61,753 nucleotides of DNA from a bacterium (lineage in GTDB: Bacteria > Sumerlaeota > Sumerlaeia > MVZB01): assembly GCA_021372575.1 (NCBI GenBank), contig JAJFUE010000076.1, forward strand, positions 1 through 61,753, written 5' to 3'. Numbering within the stretch: position 1 is the first letter of the stretch; every line of letters starts with the position of its first letter. The notes below the pieces were generated by a model. It was given only the letters and a program-made list of their open reading frames with translations, was not told the origin of the DNA and did not search any database. This document shows, in pieces, positions 35,251-45,800 of this stretch. The position numbers and the translations under genes are program-made.

Positions 35251-35939
35251 GCGCCCCACCGGGGCGCCCGCAAGTAGCCCCCGGCGAAGCAAAGCGCCGC
35301 CGGGGGTTAGCGGTTCGTGAAAATCACGCGCCCCACCGGGGCGCCCGCACCTGCCATCGCAATTCAATCAAACAAATATTTTTCCTCAAACTCCACGCCG
35401 TTCTTCCTCAAGAAATCAATATATTCTTCTTTGAATGATTTCTTCTGATGATGCAGTGCCTGGTTGCGGATGTATGCCATCACACGCGGAACCATCGAAT
35501 GGCTGACTGTGAAAATTCCGCCCCCGGATTGCCAGTAAAAATCCTTATGCCCGTTAAACGTTTTATGTATCCATTTCGTCGAATCCGATTTCATCTCCCG
35601 AACGAGATCCTTGATTGCATCGGTATTCCACCGAACGAGCATATGCACATGATCATTGATCCCGCCGATTTCATATAAAACGCCTCGATGATTACGGATG
35701 ATGCCGCCCAGGTATTCGTATAAGCGCGGCTGGATCTCGGCCGTGATAACCGGCTGCCGGTTTTTGGGTCCAAAAATAATGTGATACAAAATGTTCGTGT
35801 ATGTGTCGGCCATGGCAATGAATTTTATCCTTTCGATCTGGATCGCGTGCGCCCCTCCGGGGCGCATTTTTTCTCGCCCCCTTACCCCCGGCGGCGTTGC
35901 GCTTCGCCGGGGGCTACTCGCTCTCGCCCCGCCGGGGCG
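35251..35939 (-). mobile_element. REP-transposase unit with inverted flanking clusters
   Basis: A transposase gene (35364-35813) framed by two three-hairpin clusters. Left: GCGCCCC/GGGGCGC (35251-35267), a CCCCCGGCG/CGCCGGGGG stem (35275-35309), GCGCCCC/GGGGCGC (35328-35344). Right: GCGCCCC/GGGGCGC (35849-35865), the same CCCCCGGCG stem inverted (35882-35916), CGCCCC/GGGGCG (35925-35939). The two central stems are inverted copies of each other, so the unit is symmetrical, like a BIME/REPIN around a RAYT. Confidence 0.75.
35364..35813 (-). CDS. REP-associated (IS200-like) tyrosine transposase
   Basis: A 149-residue HUH-type single-strand DNA transposase of the Y1/RAYT family. It starts MADTYTNILYHIIFGPKNRQ; the HUH pair is H55-V-H57 (NDHVHMLV) and the nucleophile is Tyr114 (MAYIRNQ), with the Gln four residues later as in active members. 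It would nick and join single-strand DNA at hairpin REPs. The catalytic residues are intact, so it may be active. I used ATG 35813; codons upstream are intergenic. GC is lower than in neighbouring genes. Confidence 0.9.
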   Translation of the reverse strand: MADTYTNILYHIIFGPKNRQPVITAEIQPRLYEYLGGIIRNHRGVLYEIGGINDHVHMLVRWNTDAIKDLVREMKSDSTKWIHKTFNGHKDFYWQSGGGIFTVSHSMVPRVMAYIRNQALHHQKKSFKEEYIDFLRKNGVEFEEKYLFD

Positions 35940-35948
35940 TTTTGTCCG

Positions 35949-37580
35949 TCATTCCCCCAGAACGCGTGCGACGTGCCGCGCGAACGTCCTTTGGCTGATC
36001 TTGAGGCGGCCTTCGGCGATGAGGGCGCGCCAGGCGGCCGAGAGATTCCAGCCCGGCGAGCTCGCAAAACGGTATTGATCGAGATATTTTTTGAGCCGCG
36101 CGGGGTCGGCAAGGATCTCCTCGCCTCCCGTGCGCGATATTTTATCGCGCGCCGGAGTCAGGCGGTGTTCGAGCTCATTGATCAGCCGGCCCAATAAATG
36201 TTCGCGCTCTTCCGGCGCCTCGGCCGGCGGTTCCGGCTCGGCGGCTTCCTGCGCGAGATCGCCGAAATGCCCCGGGCGCAGCATCTGTTCGCCGTCATCG
36301 ATGCAGCGCAAAAACGCCGTCTCCACCGCGGTGATCAGCTCGCGCGTGTTGCCGTTCCAGCGGCAACGCATGAGCAGCGCGCGCGTCTCGTCACTCAGCC
36401 ACGGCGCCGCGACGCCGTGCGCGCGCGCAAGACGCTCGAGATGGATCATCGCGAGCGCAATGATGTCAGCCTGGCGCTCGCGCAGCGGCGGAATGCAGAT
36501 GTGGACCGCCGCCAGCCGGTAATACAGGTCGCGCCGGAACCGGCCGGCCGCGATCTCCGCCGTGAGGTCGCGGTTGGTCGCCGCGATGATCCGCGCGCGC
36601 ACGCGCCGCACCTTCGACTCGCCGACGCGCTGGAAGCGGCCCGTGTCCAGGAATACGAGCAGCTTGGCCTGCATCGGCATCGGCAGCTCGCCGATTTCGT
36701 TCAGGAACAACGTGCCGTCGTGCGCCTCCTCGATGCGGCCGGGCTTGTCGCGGATCGCGCTCGTGAACGCGCCGCGCGCGTGTCCGAACAACTCCGACTC
36801 CCACAGCTCGGGCTGGATCGCCGGGCAATCGATGACGACGAATTCGCCGCCGGCGTGGCTGCCGATCCTGTGCGCCCAGTGCGCGAGGTGATCCTTGCCG
36901 ACGCCGGTCTCGCCCGTGAGCAGCAGGTTGCGGTCGCGGCTCGAGCGGATGCGCGTCATCACGTCCTGCATGGTCGGGCTGACGCCGACCGGGTGCGCGA
37001 GGTCGTCGATCCGCCACGTCGAAGCCGCGGGCTGTTGCGAAACATCCTGGCGCGCGCGCCCAGGCGGCCAGATCCCGCCGGCAACAATCAGGTCCGCCGC
37101 CGCCCACGCGAACATCTGCGCGATCTGGATCGAGTCGGCACAGAACGACGGCAATCCCGGCCGGCGGTTCAGCATGCTCATCACGCCAATGCGCCGCCCC
37201 TGCGCGATCAACGGGCACGTCAACAACTGCCGCGTCTTGCTGTGCAGCAGCCGATCGACGCGCGGGCTGTGGCGCTGGTGGTCGGGCGCGTTCTCGAGGC
37301 TGAACGGGCGGCCCGTCTCGAGGCAGAACCCCGCGACGCCTTCGCCCGGCGCAAGCCGGAATCCCTTGAGCCGGATGTGCGCGTTGTCGAGCGCGAGCAG
37401 GCACGCGACGTCGCCGTCGTTCTGCACGAGCCAGACCGAGCCGCCTTCGCAGCCGAGCAGCTCGGCGCAGCGCGCAAGCAGCCGCCTCAGGCGTTCGACC
37501 GCTTGGCCGCGCCCCGACGGCGGCGCCTGTTCGCGCAGGGTTTCGATGAATAACGTGGCGGCGAGCCGTTCTTCGTTCAT
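35949..37580 (-). CDS. GAF-AAA+ sigma-54 activator-like regulator, divergent motifs
   Basis: A 543-residue regulator. Residues about 20-165 form a GAF sensor domain (PGEGVAGFCLETGRPFSLEN). Residues about 195-430 form a sigma-54-type AAA+ domain: Walker A GETGVGKD (223-230), ELFGHARGAFTSA (GAFTSA at 270-275 instead of GAFTGA), TLFLNEIGELP (Asn294 where the Walker B Asp is usual), IIAATNRDL and FRRDLYYRL arginine fingers. The C-terminus (LSAAWRALIAEGRLKISQRT) may be the DNA-binding helix. ATG 37580 was chosen (AAGGA 9 nt upstream). The divergent gene has a perfect -24/-12 promoter, its likely target. Confidence 0.85.
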   Translation of the reverse strand: MNEERLAATLFIETLREQAPPSGRGQAVERLRRLLARCAELLGCEGGSVWLVQNDGDVACLLALDNAHIRLKGFRLAPGEGVAGFCLETGRPFSLENAPDHQRHSPRVDRLLHSKTRQLLTCPLIAQGRRIGVMSMLNRRPGLPSFCADSIQIAQMFAWAAADLIVAGGIWPPGRARQDVSQQPAASTWRIDDLAHPVGVSPTMQDVMTRIRSSRDRNLLLTGETGVGKDHLAHWAHRIGSHAGGEFVVIDCPAIQPELWESELFGHARGAFTSAIRDKPGRIEEAHDGTLFLNEIGELPMPMQAKLLVFLDTGRFQRVGESKVRRVRARIIAATNRDLTAEIAAGRFRRDLYYRLAAVHICIPPLRERQADIIALAMIHLERLARAHGVAAPWLSDETRALLMRCRWNGNTRELITAVETAFLRCIDDGEQMLRPGHFGDLAQEAAEPEPPAEAPEEREHLLGRLINELEHRLTPARDKISRTGGEEILADPARLKKYLDQYRFASSPGWNLSAAWRALIAEGRLKISQRTFARHVARVLGE

Positions 37581-37590
37581 CACAGCCATC

Positions 37591-37652
37591 CTTTTTGCCA
37601 GAAAAAGACTTTTGGACAACTATGCCGTCAATATTTCCACTGCTGGCAAAAA
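37591..37652. promoter_or_regulatory. Candidate activator-binding inverted repeats
   Basis: A palindrome CTTTTTGCCAGAAAAAG at 37591-37607 and the exact complement of its half (TTTTTGCCAG) as CTGGCAAAAA at 37643-37652. It lies about 97-158 nt upstream of the sigma-54 promoter, the normal range for enhancer sites, and over the 5' leader of the regulator gene. It may be an operator for autoregulation or activation. Confidence 0.4.
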
Positions 37653-37748
37653 AAGCAAATGAAAGTTTCCCCCTCGCGGCGGCTGATGTGTGCGGCCTGA
37701 GTCGATGACGATTGGGGTAATGCGCGCAAACACCGGCGAGATTCGTTG

Positions 37749-37764
37749 CGGCACGCAACTTGCA
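37749..37764 (+). promoter_or_regulatory. Sigma-54 (-24/-12) promoter
   Basis: CGGCACGCAACTTGCA: GG at 37750-37751 and GC at 37762-37763, with the 12-nt distance required for sigma-54 holoenzyme. It matches the TGGCACG-N4-TTGCA consensus at all but the first base. It reads rightward, 136 nt before the coiled-protein gene at 37900, with the regulator divergent. Confidence 0.75.
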
Positions 37765-37899
37765 TAAACATTCCCCGGACGATGAAAACCCGTGCGGCGG
37801 CGCGGCGAATCGCGAAGAGCCAACACAAACCCCACCCACCTTAAAGCTCGATCGATCGCCAAACCGCTGCACGGGTTCTCGTCCACCGGAGGTGATTCC

Positions 37900-38262
37900 A
37901 TGGGACGGATGCCCAAAAACCGCGCGGCCATTGATGCACTGGCCGAGGCGATGATGGCCGGCCTCCTCGCCAACCGCGAGCTTTTCCCGGCCGATCTCTT
38001 CAATCCCGAGCCGCTTGTCATCCTGATCGGCAAAAGCCGCACAATGGCGCTGCGCCGGCGCGAACTGAAACTCGCGCTGCAACGGCTCGACGACGAGGAA
38101 AAACATCTTCACGCGCGCAAAGTCCAGCTCATGCGCCAGCTCATGCGATCGGCCCGATCGTTCTGCAAAGGCGATCCCGCGCGCCTCGCGCTGATCGGCC
38201 TCGACGCCCACCCCCGGCTGCACTCTCCGCAAAATGGACAAACATGCGCCGCGGAGGCATAA
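37900..38262 (+). CDS. Small helical hypothetical protein
   Basis: A 120-residue protein that begins MGRMPKNRAAIDALAEA. GGAGGTGA lies 6 nt before the ATG, a near-perfect ribosome site. Residues about 50-95 are a charged heptad-like stretch (MALRRRELKLALQRLDDEE, KHLHARKVQLMRQL) suggesting a coiled coil. No cysteine motif, signal peptide or membrane segment was seen. I do not recognise a family. It is the first gene after the sigma-54 promoter and 84 nt before the FG-GAP/caspase gene, so it may be an accessory or chaperone to it. Confidence 0.65.
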   Translation: MGRMPKNRAAIDALAEAMMAGLLANRELFPADLFNPEPLVILIGKSRTMALRRRELKLALQRLDDEEKHLHARKVQLMRQLMRSARSFCKGDPARLALIGLDAHPRLHSPQNGQTCAAEA

Positions 38263-38346
38263 TGCTGCAGACTTAAGCCGTAACAAACAGCTTTCTGCCT
38301 GTGGTTGCCGTTCCGGTTTTCAAAATCATCCCGGGAGGACGCTTCA

Positions 38347-41300
38347 ATGCGGACTACACGAATGCAAATGCGTTCATGGGCGATGCTGTCGGCGTTGATT
38401 CAAGTTTCTCTTGCAGTGTCGATCGCGGCGTTCACGACTACCTCCGCGCATGGCGCATGGGAACGCATCGACGAAGGCCACATCAACGGGCAGATTGCGC
38501 AGGCATTCAATGGCGGCATGTCGATTTCCAAGCCGTTTCTGGTCGATTACGATCATGACGGCGACCTGGACCTGTTCGTTGGACGTCACAATGGATCCAT
38601 CCGATTTTATCGAAACGACGGCACGCCGAACCGCGCTTCGTTCACGCTTGCCGATGACCAGTTCCTTGGCATTATCGGCTCATTCAGCGGATCCCAGTTC
38701 GGGTCCCACAATTGCCCCGCGTTGGCCGATATCGACGGCGACGGCGACCTCGACCTGATTTATGGCGAATACACCGGCACGCTCCAGTTTTACCGAAACG
38801 ACGGCAGCCCGACAGCGCCCGTTTATGTTCAGAGCACCCAGTATTTTGGTTCCATCAGCGTAACCGATTTTTCGCAGCCGGTCTTTTGCGACATCGACGG
38901 CGATCAGGATCTCGATCTCTTCGTGGGGTATGGTGTTTATCCCGGAGGGCAATCGGGCGGGATCGCATTCTATCGCAACACCGGCACCGCGACGGCGCCC
39001 AATTTTGTCCAGGACCCTACGATCGCCATCCCGACAACGGGCGCGGATCTGCATCCGACGTTTGTTGATATCGACGGCGACGGCGATCTGGACTGTTTTG
39101 TCGGCGCATACGGCGGCTCGCTGAACTTTTATCGCAACACCGGGTCAAGAACGGCGCCGGTCTTTGTTTCTGAGACCAGCCCGTTGCCTGCTTTCGCGGC
39201 TGATCGTTGGATTTCGCCCACGTTCGAGGATCTGGATCACGACGGCGACATGGATTGCTTTGTCGGCGGCATGTGCGGAAGCATTTTGTATTTCGAGAAC
39301 AAGGGAACTTCATCCGCGCCGGCTTTTGCCGAGCCGACGCTCGACCTGCCCGGTATCAGCTTCGCGCTTGAAGTCGGCGGTTGGGGTTGGGAGCGTGGCA
39401 GCGACAGCGCCCCGGCGCTTGTCGATATCGATGGTGATGGAGATCTGGATCTATTCGCCGGCCATGCCTCTCCCGGCCAGATCTCGTTTTATCGCAACGA
39501 CGGCAGCCCGCAAAACGCGGCGTTCACGTTTGTCACCGACGAATTCGCCGGCATCCATTTCACTTCAAATGCCGTGGACTCCAATTTCGTGCTGAGCCGG
39601 CCGTGCTTCGGCGACATCGACGCCGACGGCGACCTGGATCTGTTCATCGGCAAGGCCGACGGCCACATCATGTTCTATCGCAATGATGGCGCATTAACGT
39701 TCTCGCTTGTCAGTGAACAGTATCTGGATGTTCCGGGCAAAGACGGCAACGGCCGCGCGGTCTGTTCGCCAACCCTGGTCGATTACGACGGCGACGGCGA
39801 CCTCGATTTTGTCGTCGGCAAGCTTGTCGGGATGCCAAGTCCCGGACCGATCTACCTGTTCCGCAATCACGGCACGGCAACATCGCCATCTTTTTCCGGT
39901 TACGAGGATACCGGCGTTACGATCCCCACCGGTTCATTCCCCAAGCCGGCGTTTTGCGACATCGACCGCGACGGAGACATGGACCTGTTCGTCGGCGTCG
40001 GTCAGGCCACGTCGGGCGTCGATCGGATCATGTTCTATCGCAATACCGGATCGGCCACGTCGCCTGCATATACCCTTGAGGACGACCAGTATGCTTCAAA
40101 CGAAGCAAACTATAACTGGCCCTCGCCGGAGTTCGGCGACCTGAACGGCGACGGCGATCCGGACCTGCTCGTCGGTTACGTGGAGGGCGGCCTCAATTTC
40201 TACCAGAACACGGCGCCGCACCTGCTCGTGCGTCCGGCATCGGTCACACTTGTTTCGGGCCAGTCGATTGATTTTGAAACGACCGGCACGATTTCGGGAC
40301 TGGTGACATGGCATTTTGTGGACAACCGAAGCTCGGGCACGCTGAATACGATGACAGGCCAATATTCCGCAGGCGCCGCCAATCACGTGATCGATTCGAT
40401 CGAGGCGCGCGATTCGAGCGGGACGCTGGGGCGGGCTTATGTGAACGTGATTTCGGCGGGCCAGCTTGCAGCGTCGGGGAAGGCGGTCGTGATGGCGGGG
40501 CGCAAGGCCGGTGACACGCTGTGGCCGGCGACCAACTCCCTGGCGCACTCGATCTACCGCACGCTCCTGTATCGCGGCTTCTCCAAGGCCAATATTCATT
40601 ACCTCAACCCCATCGCGGCGCAGGATGTCGATGGCGACGGCGACGCGGGCAACGACATCGCGGCCCCATCGTCACTCGCCAATTTTGAATCGGCGATGAA
40701 CACGTTCGCGCCCGGCAGCCCCAACCTGCTCGTGTACCTGATCGATCACGGCGACGCGCTCAACGACGGCACGCTCGGCTTCGTGCGCTGCAACGAAACC
40801 GACGTGCTCTACGCGAGCCAGCTCAAGACCATGCTCGACGACCTGCAAGCCAACCACGGCGTCACCACCGTCACGCTCGTCGTCGATTGCTGCCGGTCGG
40901 GCTCGTTCCTGCGAACCGTTTCAGGCGCGCCGGCCGGCAAGGCGCGCGTCGTCATCACATCGGCCGGGGCCAGCCAGCCTGCGTTTTTCTCCGCGGGCGG
41001 CCTCATCTCGTTCACCAACAGCATGGTCACGAGCATTTACTCGGGGCTGCCGCTCGGCCAGGCGTTCCGGCTCGCGGCCGGCGCGATGGACCGCTACCAA
41101 CAGCCGGCGCTCGACGACACCGGCGACGGCATCTACAACCGCGACGAAGACCTGGCGATCGCCGACCGCATGACCATCGGCGCGACATTCATCGCCGGCG
41201 CCGACCGGCCGCAGATCGGAACCATCTCGCCGAACCAGACGCTCACGAGCGGCACGCAATCGGCCACGATCTGGGCCGCCGACGTCAGCTCGGCGTATCC

Positions 41301-42747
41301 GATCGAGCGCGTGTGGGCAACGATCGCCGCGCCCAATTTCATCCCGCAATCGCAGGCCGATCCGGGCCAGCCTGTCACCGGGCTTCCCACGCTCGAACTC
41401 GCATGGAACAGCGGCAACAACCGCTACGAGACGACGACCAACGCGCTCGCCGAGCTCGGCGCATACACGGTCAACCTTTACGCGCAGGACATCTGGGGCG
41501 GCGTGTCGTATCCCAAGCAGACCTACATCAACCAGACCGCCTCGGACGAGCGGATGATCATCGTCTGCGGCGACGGAGCGTATGACTCGAACTCGCCGTG
41601 GGCCAACAGCAGCTATCTCGCGGGCGAGGTGTATCAGACGGCGCTCGCGCGCTGGTTCACGCCCGAGCGCGTCGCGTACTTGAGCAGCGCGACCGGACCG
41701 GGCGTCGATCAGCCGCCGACGAAGGCGAATCTGCAATCGGCGATCGCGGCGGCGGGCTCAGCGAAGCTCACGATCTATCTCGTCGGGTGCGGCAATGTGG
41801 CCGCCTTCGACATCGACGGCGACGGTGCCGACGCCGACGATCTCCCGCCGGCCGAGCTCAAGGGCTGGCTTGACGGCCTACAGTCGGGCGGCTCGATATC
41901 GGTCACCGTCGTGCTCGACTTCAACCAGTCCGGCGCGTGGCTCGGCGGGCTCATCGCGCCGGCCGGCAGGCAACGCGTCGTGATCGCGTCGTGCGGCGCG
42001 GGCGAGGCCTCGTGGTGCGAGGAGGGCGGCATGCTCTCGTTCTCGCAGTGGTTCTTCAACAAGCTGTTCAACGGCGTCAACCTGCGCGACGCGTTCGCGA
42101 GCGCGCGCTCGGCGATGCGCACCATGTCGTTCGAGGCCCAGAACGCCCAGATCGACGACGACGGCTCGGGGACTTCGGACTGGCGCGACGGCGCGCTTGC
42201 CTCGGCGATGTATCTCGGCGCGGCGTTCGTGACCGGCGGCGATCCGCCCACGATCGGCGACTTCGCGCGGTTCGCGTTCGTGACGTCGAATACGGGCCTC
42301 CTGTGGGCCAGCGGCGTTCACGCCGGCGCGGGCATCAGCGAAGTCTTCGCCTACGTCATCCGCCCCGGCTCCACGCCCGTCCAGGACCGCATGGAGAAGG
42401 TCGGCCTGGCTTACAACAGTTCCACGAGCCGCTGGGAAGCGACTTACACCAACTTCGACCCGAGCGGCTTGAACACCGTGATTTATTACGCACGCGACAA
42501 TGAGGGGAACCTCTCCGAGCCGCAGTCGCTGCTCGTTGACCCCGGCCTGATCTGGGTGAATTTCAGCCAGACCGGCGCCGAATACGGGACGCAGGCGAAT
42601 CCGTTCAACACGCTCGTCGAAGGCGTGTGGGCGGTGAACTCGGGCGGGACGGTGCGGATTTTCAGCGGCTCGGCCGCCGGCGCGATCCGGATCACCAAGC
42701 CGACGCGCGTCGAATCGCACGGCGGAACGGCCACGATCGGGCGATGA
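38347..42747 (+). CDS. Secreted FG-GAP/VCBS protein with tandem C13-type caspase-like domains
   Basis: A 1466-residue secreted protein; GGGAGGAC precedes the ATG. After a signal peptide (about 1-32) come about ten FG-GAP repeats with D-x-D-x-DGDxD calcium loops (residues 50-620), then a first clan CD (C13/caspase-like) protease domain (about 710-930) with the dyad His801 in YLIDHGDA and Cys849 in VVDCCRSGSF. A second similar domain (about 1065-1310) has Cys1148 (YLVGCGNV) and Asn1193 (VVLDFNQSGAW) at those places, so it should be inactive. Residues 1401-1466 are a C-terminal domain also found on the next protein. It probably binds calcium and cleaves or binds proteins outside the cell. Confidence 0.85.
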   Translation: MRTTRMQMRSWAMLSALIQVSLAVSIAAFTTTSAHGAWERIDEGHINGQIAQAFNGGMSISKPFLVDYDHDGDLDLFVGRHNGSIRFYRNDGTPNRASFTLADDQFLGIIGSFSGSQFGSHNCPALADIDGDGDLDLIYGEYTGTLQFYRNDGSPTAPVYVQSTQYFGSISVTDFSQPVFCDIDGDQDLDLFVGYGVYPGGQSGGIAFYRNTGTATAPNFVQDPTIAIPTTGADLHPTFVDIDGDGDLDCFVGAYGGSLNFYRNTGSRTAPVFVSETSPLPAFAADRWISPTFEDLDHDGDMDCFVGGMCGSILYFENKGTSSAPAFAEPTLDLPGISFALEVGGWGWERGSDSAPALVDIDGDGDLDLFAGHASPGQISFYRNDGSPQNAAFTFVTDEFAGIHFTSNAVDSNFVLSRPCFGDIDADGDLDLFIGKADGHIMFYRNDGALTFSLVSEQYLDVPGKDGNGRAVCSPTLVDYDGDGDLDFVVGKLVGMPSPGPIYLFRNHGTATSPSFSGYEDTGVTIPTGSFPKPAFCDIDRDGDMDLFVGVGQATSGVDRIMFYRNTGSATSPAYTLEDDQYASNEANYNWPSPEFGDLNGDGDPDLLVGYVEGGLNFYQNTAPHLLVRPASVTLVSGQSIDFETTGTISGLVTWHFVDNRSSGTLNTMTGQYSAGAANHVIDSIEARDSSGTLGRAYVNVISAGQLAASGKAVVMAGRKAGDTLWPATNSLAHSIYRTLLYRGFSKANIHYLNPIAAQDVDGDGDAGNDIAAPSSLANFESAMNTFAPGSPNLLVYLIDHGDALNDGTLGFVRCNETDVLYASQLKTMLDDLQANHGVTTVTLVVDCCRSGSFLRTVSGAPAGKARVVITSAGASQPAFFSAGGLISFTNSMVTSIYSGLPLGQAFRLAAGAMDRYQQPALDDTGDGIYNRDEDLAIADRMTIGATFIAGADRPQIGTISPNQTLTSGTQSATIWAADVSSAYPIERVWATIAAPNFIPQSQADPGQPVTGLPTLELAWNSGNNRYETTTNALAELGAYTVNLYAQDIWGGVSYPKQTYINQTASDERMIIVCGDGAYDSNSPWANSSYLAGEVYQTALARWFTPERVAYLSSATGPGVDQPPTKANLQSAIAAAGSAKLTIYLVGCGNVAAFDIDGDGADADDLPPAELKGWLDGLQSGGSISVTVVLDFNQSGAWLGGLIAPAGRQRVVIASCGAGEASWCEEGGMLSFSQWFFNKLFNGVNLRDAFASARSAMRTMSFEAQNAQIDDDGSGTSDWRDGALASAMYLGAAFVTGGDPPTIGDFARFAFVTSNTGLLWASGVHAGAGISEVFAYVIRPGSTPVQDRMEKVGLAYNSSTSRWEATYTNFDPSGLNTVIYYARDNEGNLSEPQSLLVDPGLIWVNFSQTGAEYGTQANPFNTLVEGVWAVNSGGTVRIFSGSAAGAIRITKPTRVESHGGTATIGR

Positions 42748-42876
42748 GTGAACAAATGAGCGAATCATCCGCGGCTCGCCATGTGGCGGTTAAATTCCTC
42801 ATGGACAAACCTGTTGCCGAATATCATCATTCCCGAATTGATTTAGATGTAAATAAATGACGAGGAAGTGCGCATT

Positions 42877-45800
42877 ATGTGCCGACCGCTGCTGCTCTGC
42901 CTTCTTGTCGCGTTCTGTTCTCAGATCACAGCCCTGTGCGCGGGGCCTGACCGTGCGCCCAGAGCCGACGGACAGATACTCGTGCGGTATCGGCCCGGGA
43001 TCCTGTCCGCCACAGACCAAAAGAAAAGCAAACCCGATTCGATCGGCGCGCTTGAAAAGAAATTCGGCCTCAAGAAAACGCGCCGGCTCGGATTCGATTC
43101 GGCCGGCCGAATCGGCTCGAAACAAAATGAAGTGGCGCTTAGGAATCCGAATCGCGCAACGCGCAGGCTCGTGCAATCGATCGAGGTCGTCGAGTTCGGG
43201 AGCGGCGCGGATTTGAACGAAATCATTAAGGAATACCGCAAGAACCCGCTGGTCGTGAGCGCCGAGCCCAACTACACGTATCGGATGGCGCTCACGCCGA
43301 CCGATCCATATTACAGCGCCAACCAGTCCGACGATTTCGGCTACGTCGGGCTGCCCGCGGCGTGGAATGTTCAAACAGGATCGCCGTCGATCATCGTCGC
43401 GGTGATCGATTCGGGCTGCGACATCCTGCACGAGGACCTGGCGGCGGCCGTTTCAGCCGCGCATTGGGACTTTGTCGATGACCACGCCGATGTAACCGAC
43501 GACCAGGGCCACGGCACGCGCGTCTGCTCGATCATCGGCGCGCAAGGCAACAACGGCAAGGGCATGGCCGGCGCGGCGTATGGCGTCACGATCCTGCCGC
43601 TGGACGTCGTCGCGGCTGACGGCACGATTTCGAATGCCGACGTGATCGAGGCGCTCGACTACGCGGTCGCCCAGGGCGCATCGGTGATCAACATGAGTTT
43701 CGCCGCGACGGGCCGATCGGACCTGCTGGCCTCGGCGATCGCCACGGCGTCGCAGTCGGCGGTGCTCGTGGCTGGCGTCGGCAACGATGGCCGCAACGAC
43801 CGGCCAATGTATCCGGCCGCCTATGACGGCGTGATCGGCGTGGCGGCATGCGTCGATGGCGCTTCGACCCGCGCGGATTTCTCCAATTACAACGGCCCGA
43901 CGGTGACGATGTGCGACCTGGCCGCCCCCGGCGTGACGGTCTTCGGCGCAACCCCCGGCAACCAGTACGACGGCGTTTACGCCAGCGGCACGAGCTTCGC
44001 CACCCCCATCGTCTCCGCCGCCGCGGCCTTACTTATGTCGCAAAATCCTGGTATGTCACCCGGAGCAATTGCACAGCATCTACAATCCACGGCAAATCCT
44101 TCGGCAAGGAGCTACACGAACCATGGATTGCTCGCAGTCGATAACGCGCTCAATACACCGATGAGGCCATTATTACGTGTAGCGAAGATCATTGTGGACG
44201 ATCGCCCGGCCTATTCAGCTAGCAACAATGGAGACGGCACACTTGATAAAGGAGAAACGGTACGTCTGGCAATCAAGCTTGCCAATGACGGCGCAGATTG
44301 CAACGCAACCACGGCCACGCTCACAACGACCGATACGCTTGTCACGATTGCGGATACGACAGGGGCATGGGGTTCGATCGCTTACGACGCGGAGACGACG
44401 GGGACGAACGATTTCTTAAACATCGGCATCAGTGCCGTAGCGCTCGCCCACGACGTATATTTCAGCCTGGCGACATCGGTGGTCTGTACAAATGGAACTG
44501 TCTTCGCCCAGGATATCTCATTCAGCTTGCCGGTCACAAATACCCATACTCCGCCGACAATTATCATGGAGGACTCCATCTGGACCAGCGATACGACCTA
44601 TATTGTCAATCAAAATACAATTATCTTTAACAGTGCGAAGCTCACAATCCAACCCGGAACAATGATCAAATTTGGTTTATCCGGCGGGTTGGAAGTTCGG
44701 GGATCGATCGATGCAAATGGAACCGCCCAGAATCCAATAACGCTAACCTCGATCACGATGAAACCAAGCGGTGGCTTTGATCCTTATGTCAGCATTTCTG
44801 TGGGCGATCGTCCATATTGGGTCGTTGTCGCCGACGCCGATAGCGACGGTGACAACGACATTCTTTCTGCGAATGTATGGTCAAACACGATTTCGGTATT
44901 CCGCTGGAATGAGACGTCGTTTGATACCGAAATTCAGCTACCATGCGTGGGCTGGCCGTCCTGCGTTGCCGTTGGCGATGCAGACGATGACGGCGACAAT
45001 GATATCGTCGTCTCGACCGCCTTTATAAACCAGGTATCATTGATACGATGGAATGGTACCGGATATGATCCGGAAACCCGCATTGCGGCCGGAGACCAGA
45101 CAGAGTGTGTGTTCTTGGGAGACGCCGACAACGATGGCGATAATGATATCGTAACGGCGAACCATGGTTCGAACGATGTGTCGATCATTCGATGGAACGG
45201 TACAGGCTTTGATGCGCATGTACGACTTGTGGCAGGCTCAGGGCCATTTTCTGTTGTCGTTGCCGATGCCGACAATGACGGCGACAACGATATTGTTGTA
45301 TCAAACCGATATTCAAACGACGTGTCATTGATTCGTTGGAACGGAAGCGGTTTTGATCCGGATGTAAGATTTGCTACGGGTGAAGGCTCTCAACCAGTTT
45401 CCGTGGCTGTTGCTGATGTAGATCATGATGGTGATAATGACATCGTCACAGCGAATCGCAATACTAACGACCTGACATTATTACGATGGAATGGCACTGA
45501 ATTTGATTCCGGGCTTCATCTAGCCGCGGGCGGCGGACCGAATTCCGTCGCGATTACCGACATTGATCAGGACGGCATTACCGACATCCTGGCATCTAAC
45601 CTGACAACTAACGATGTCTCATTTTTGCGCGGAAACGGCACATCCTATAATTTAGCAATAAGCATTCCAACCGGGCCGTGTCCGGATTGTTTAAACGCTG
45701 GGGACGCAAACAATGATGGCGTTAATGAAATTCTAACAACAAGCAGAGATTATGACAGCGTCTCGATTATAAAATTTAACGATTCGCTGGGTAGGGATTC

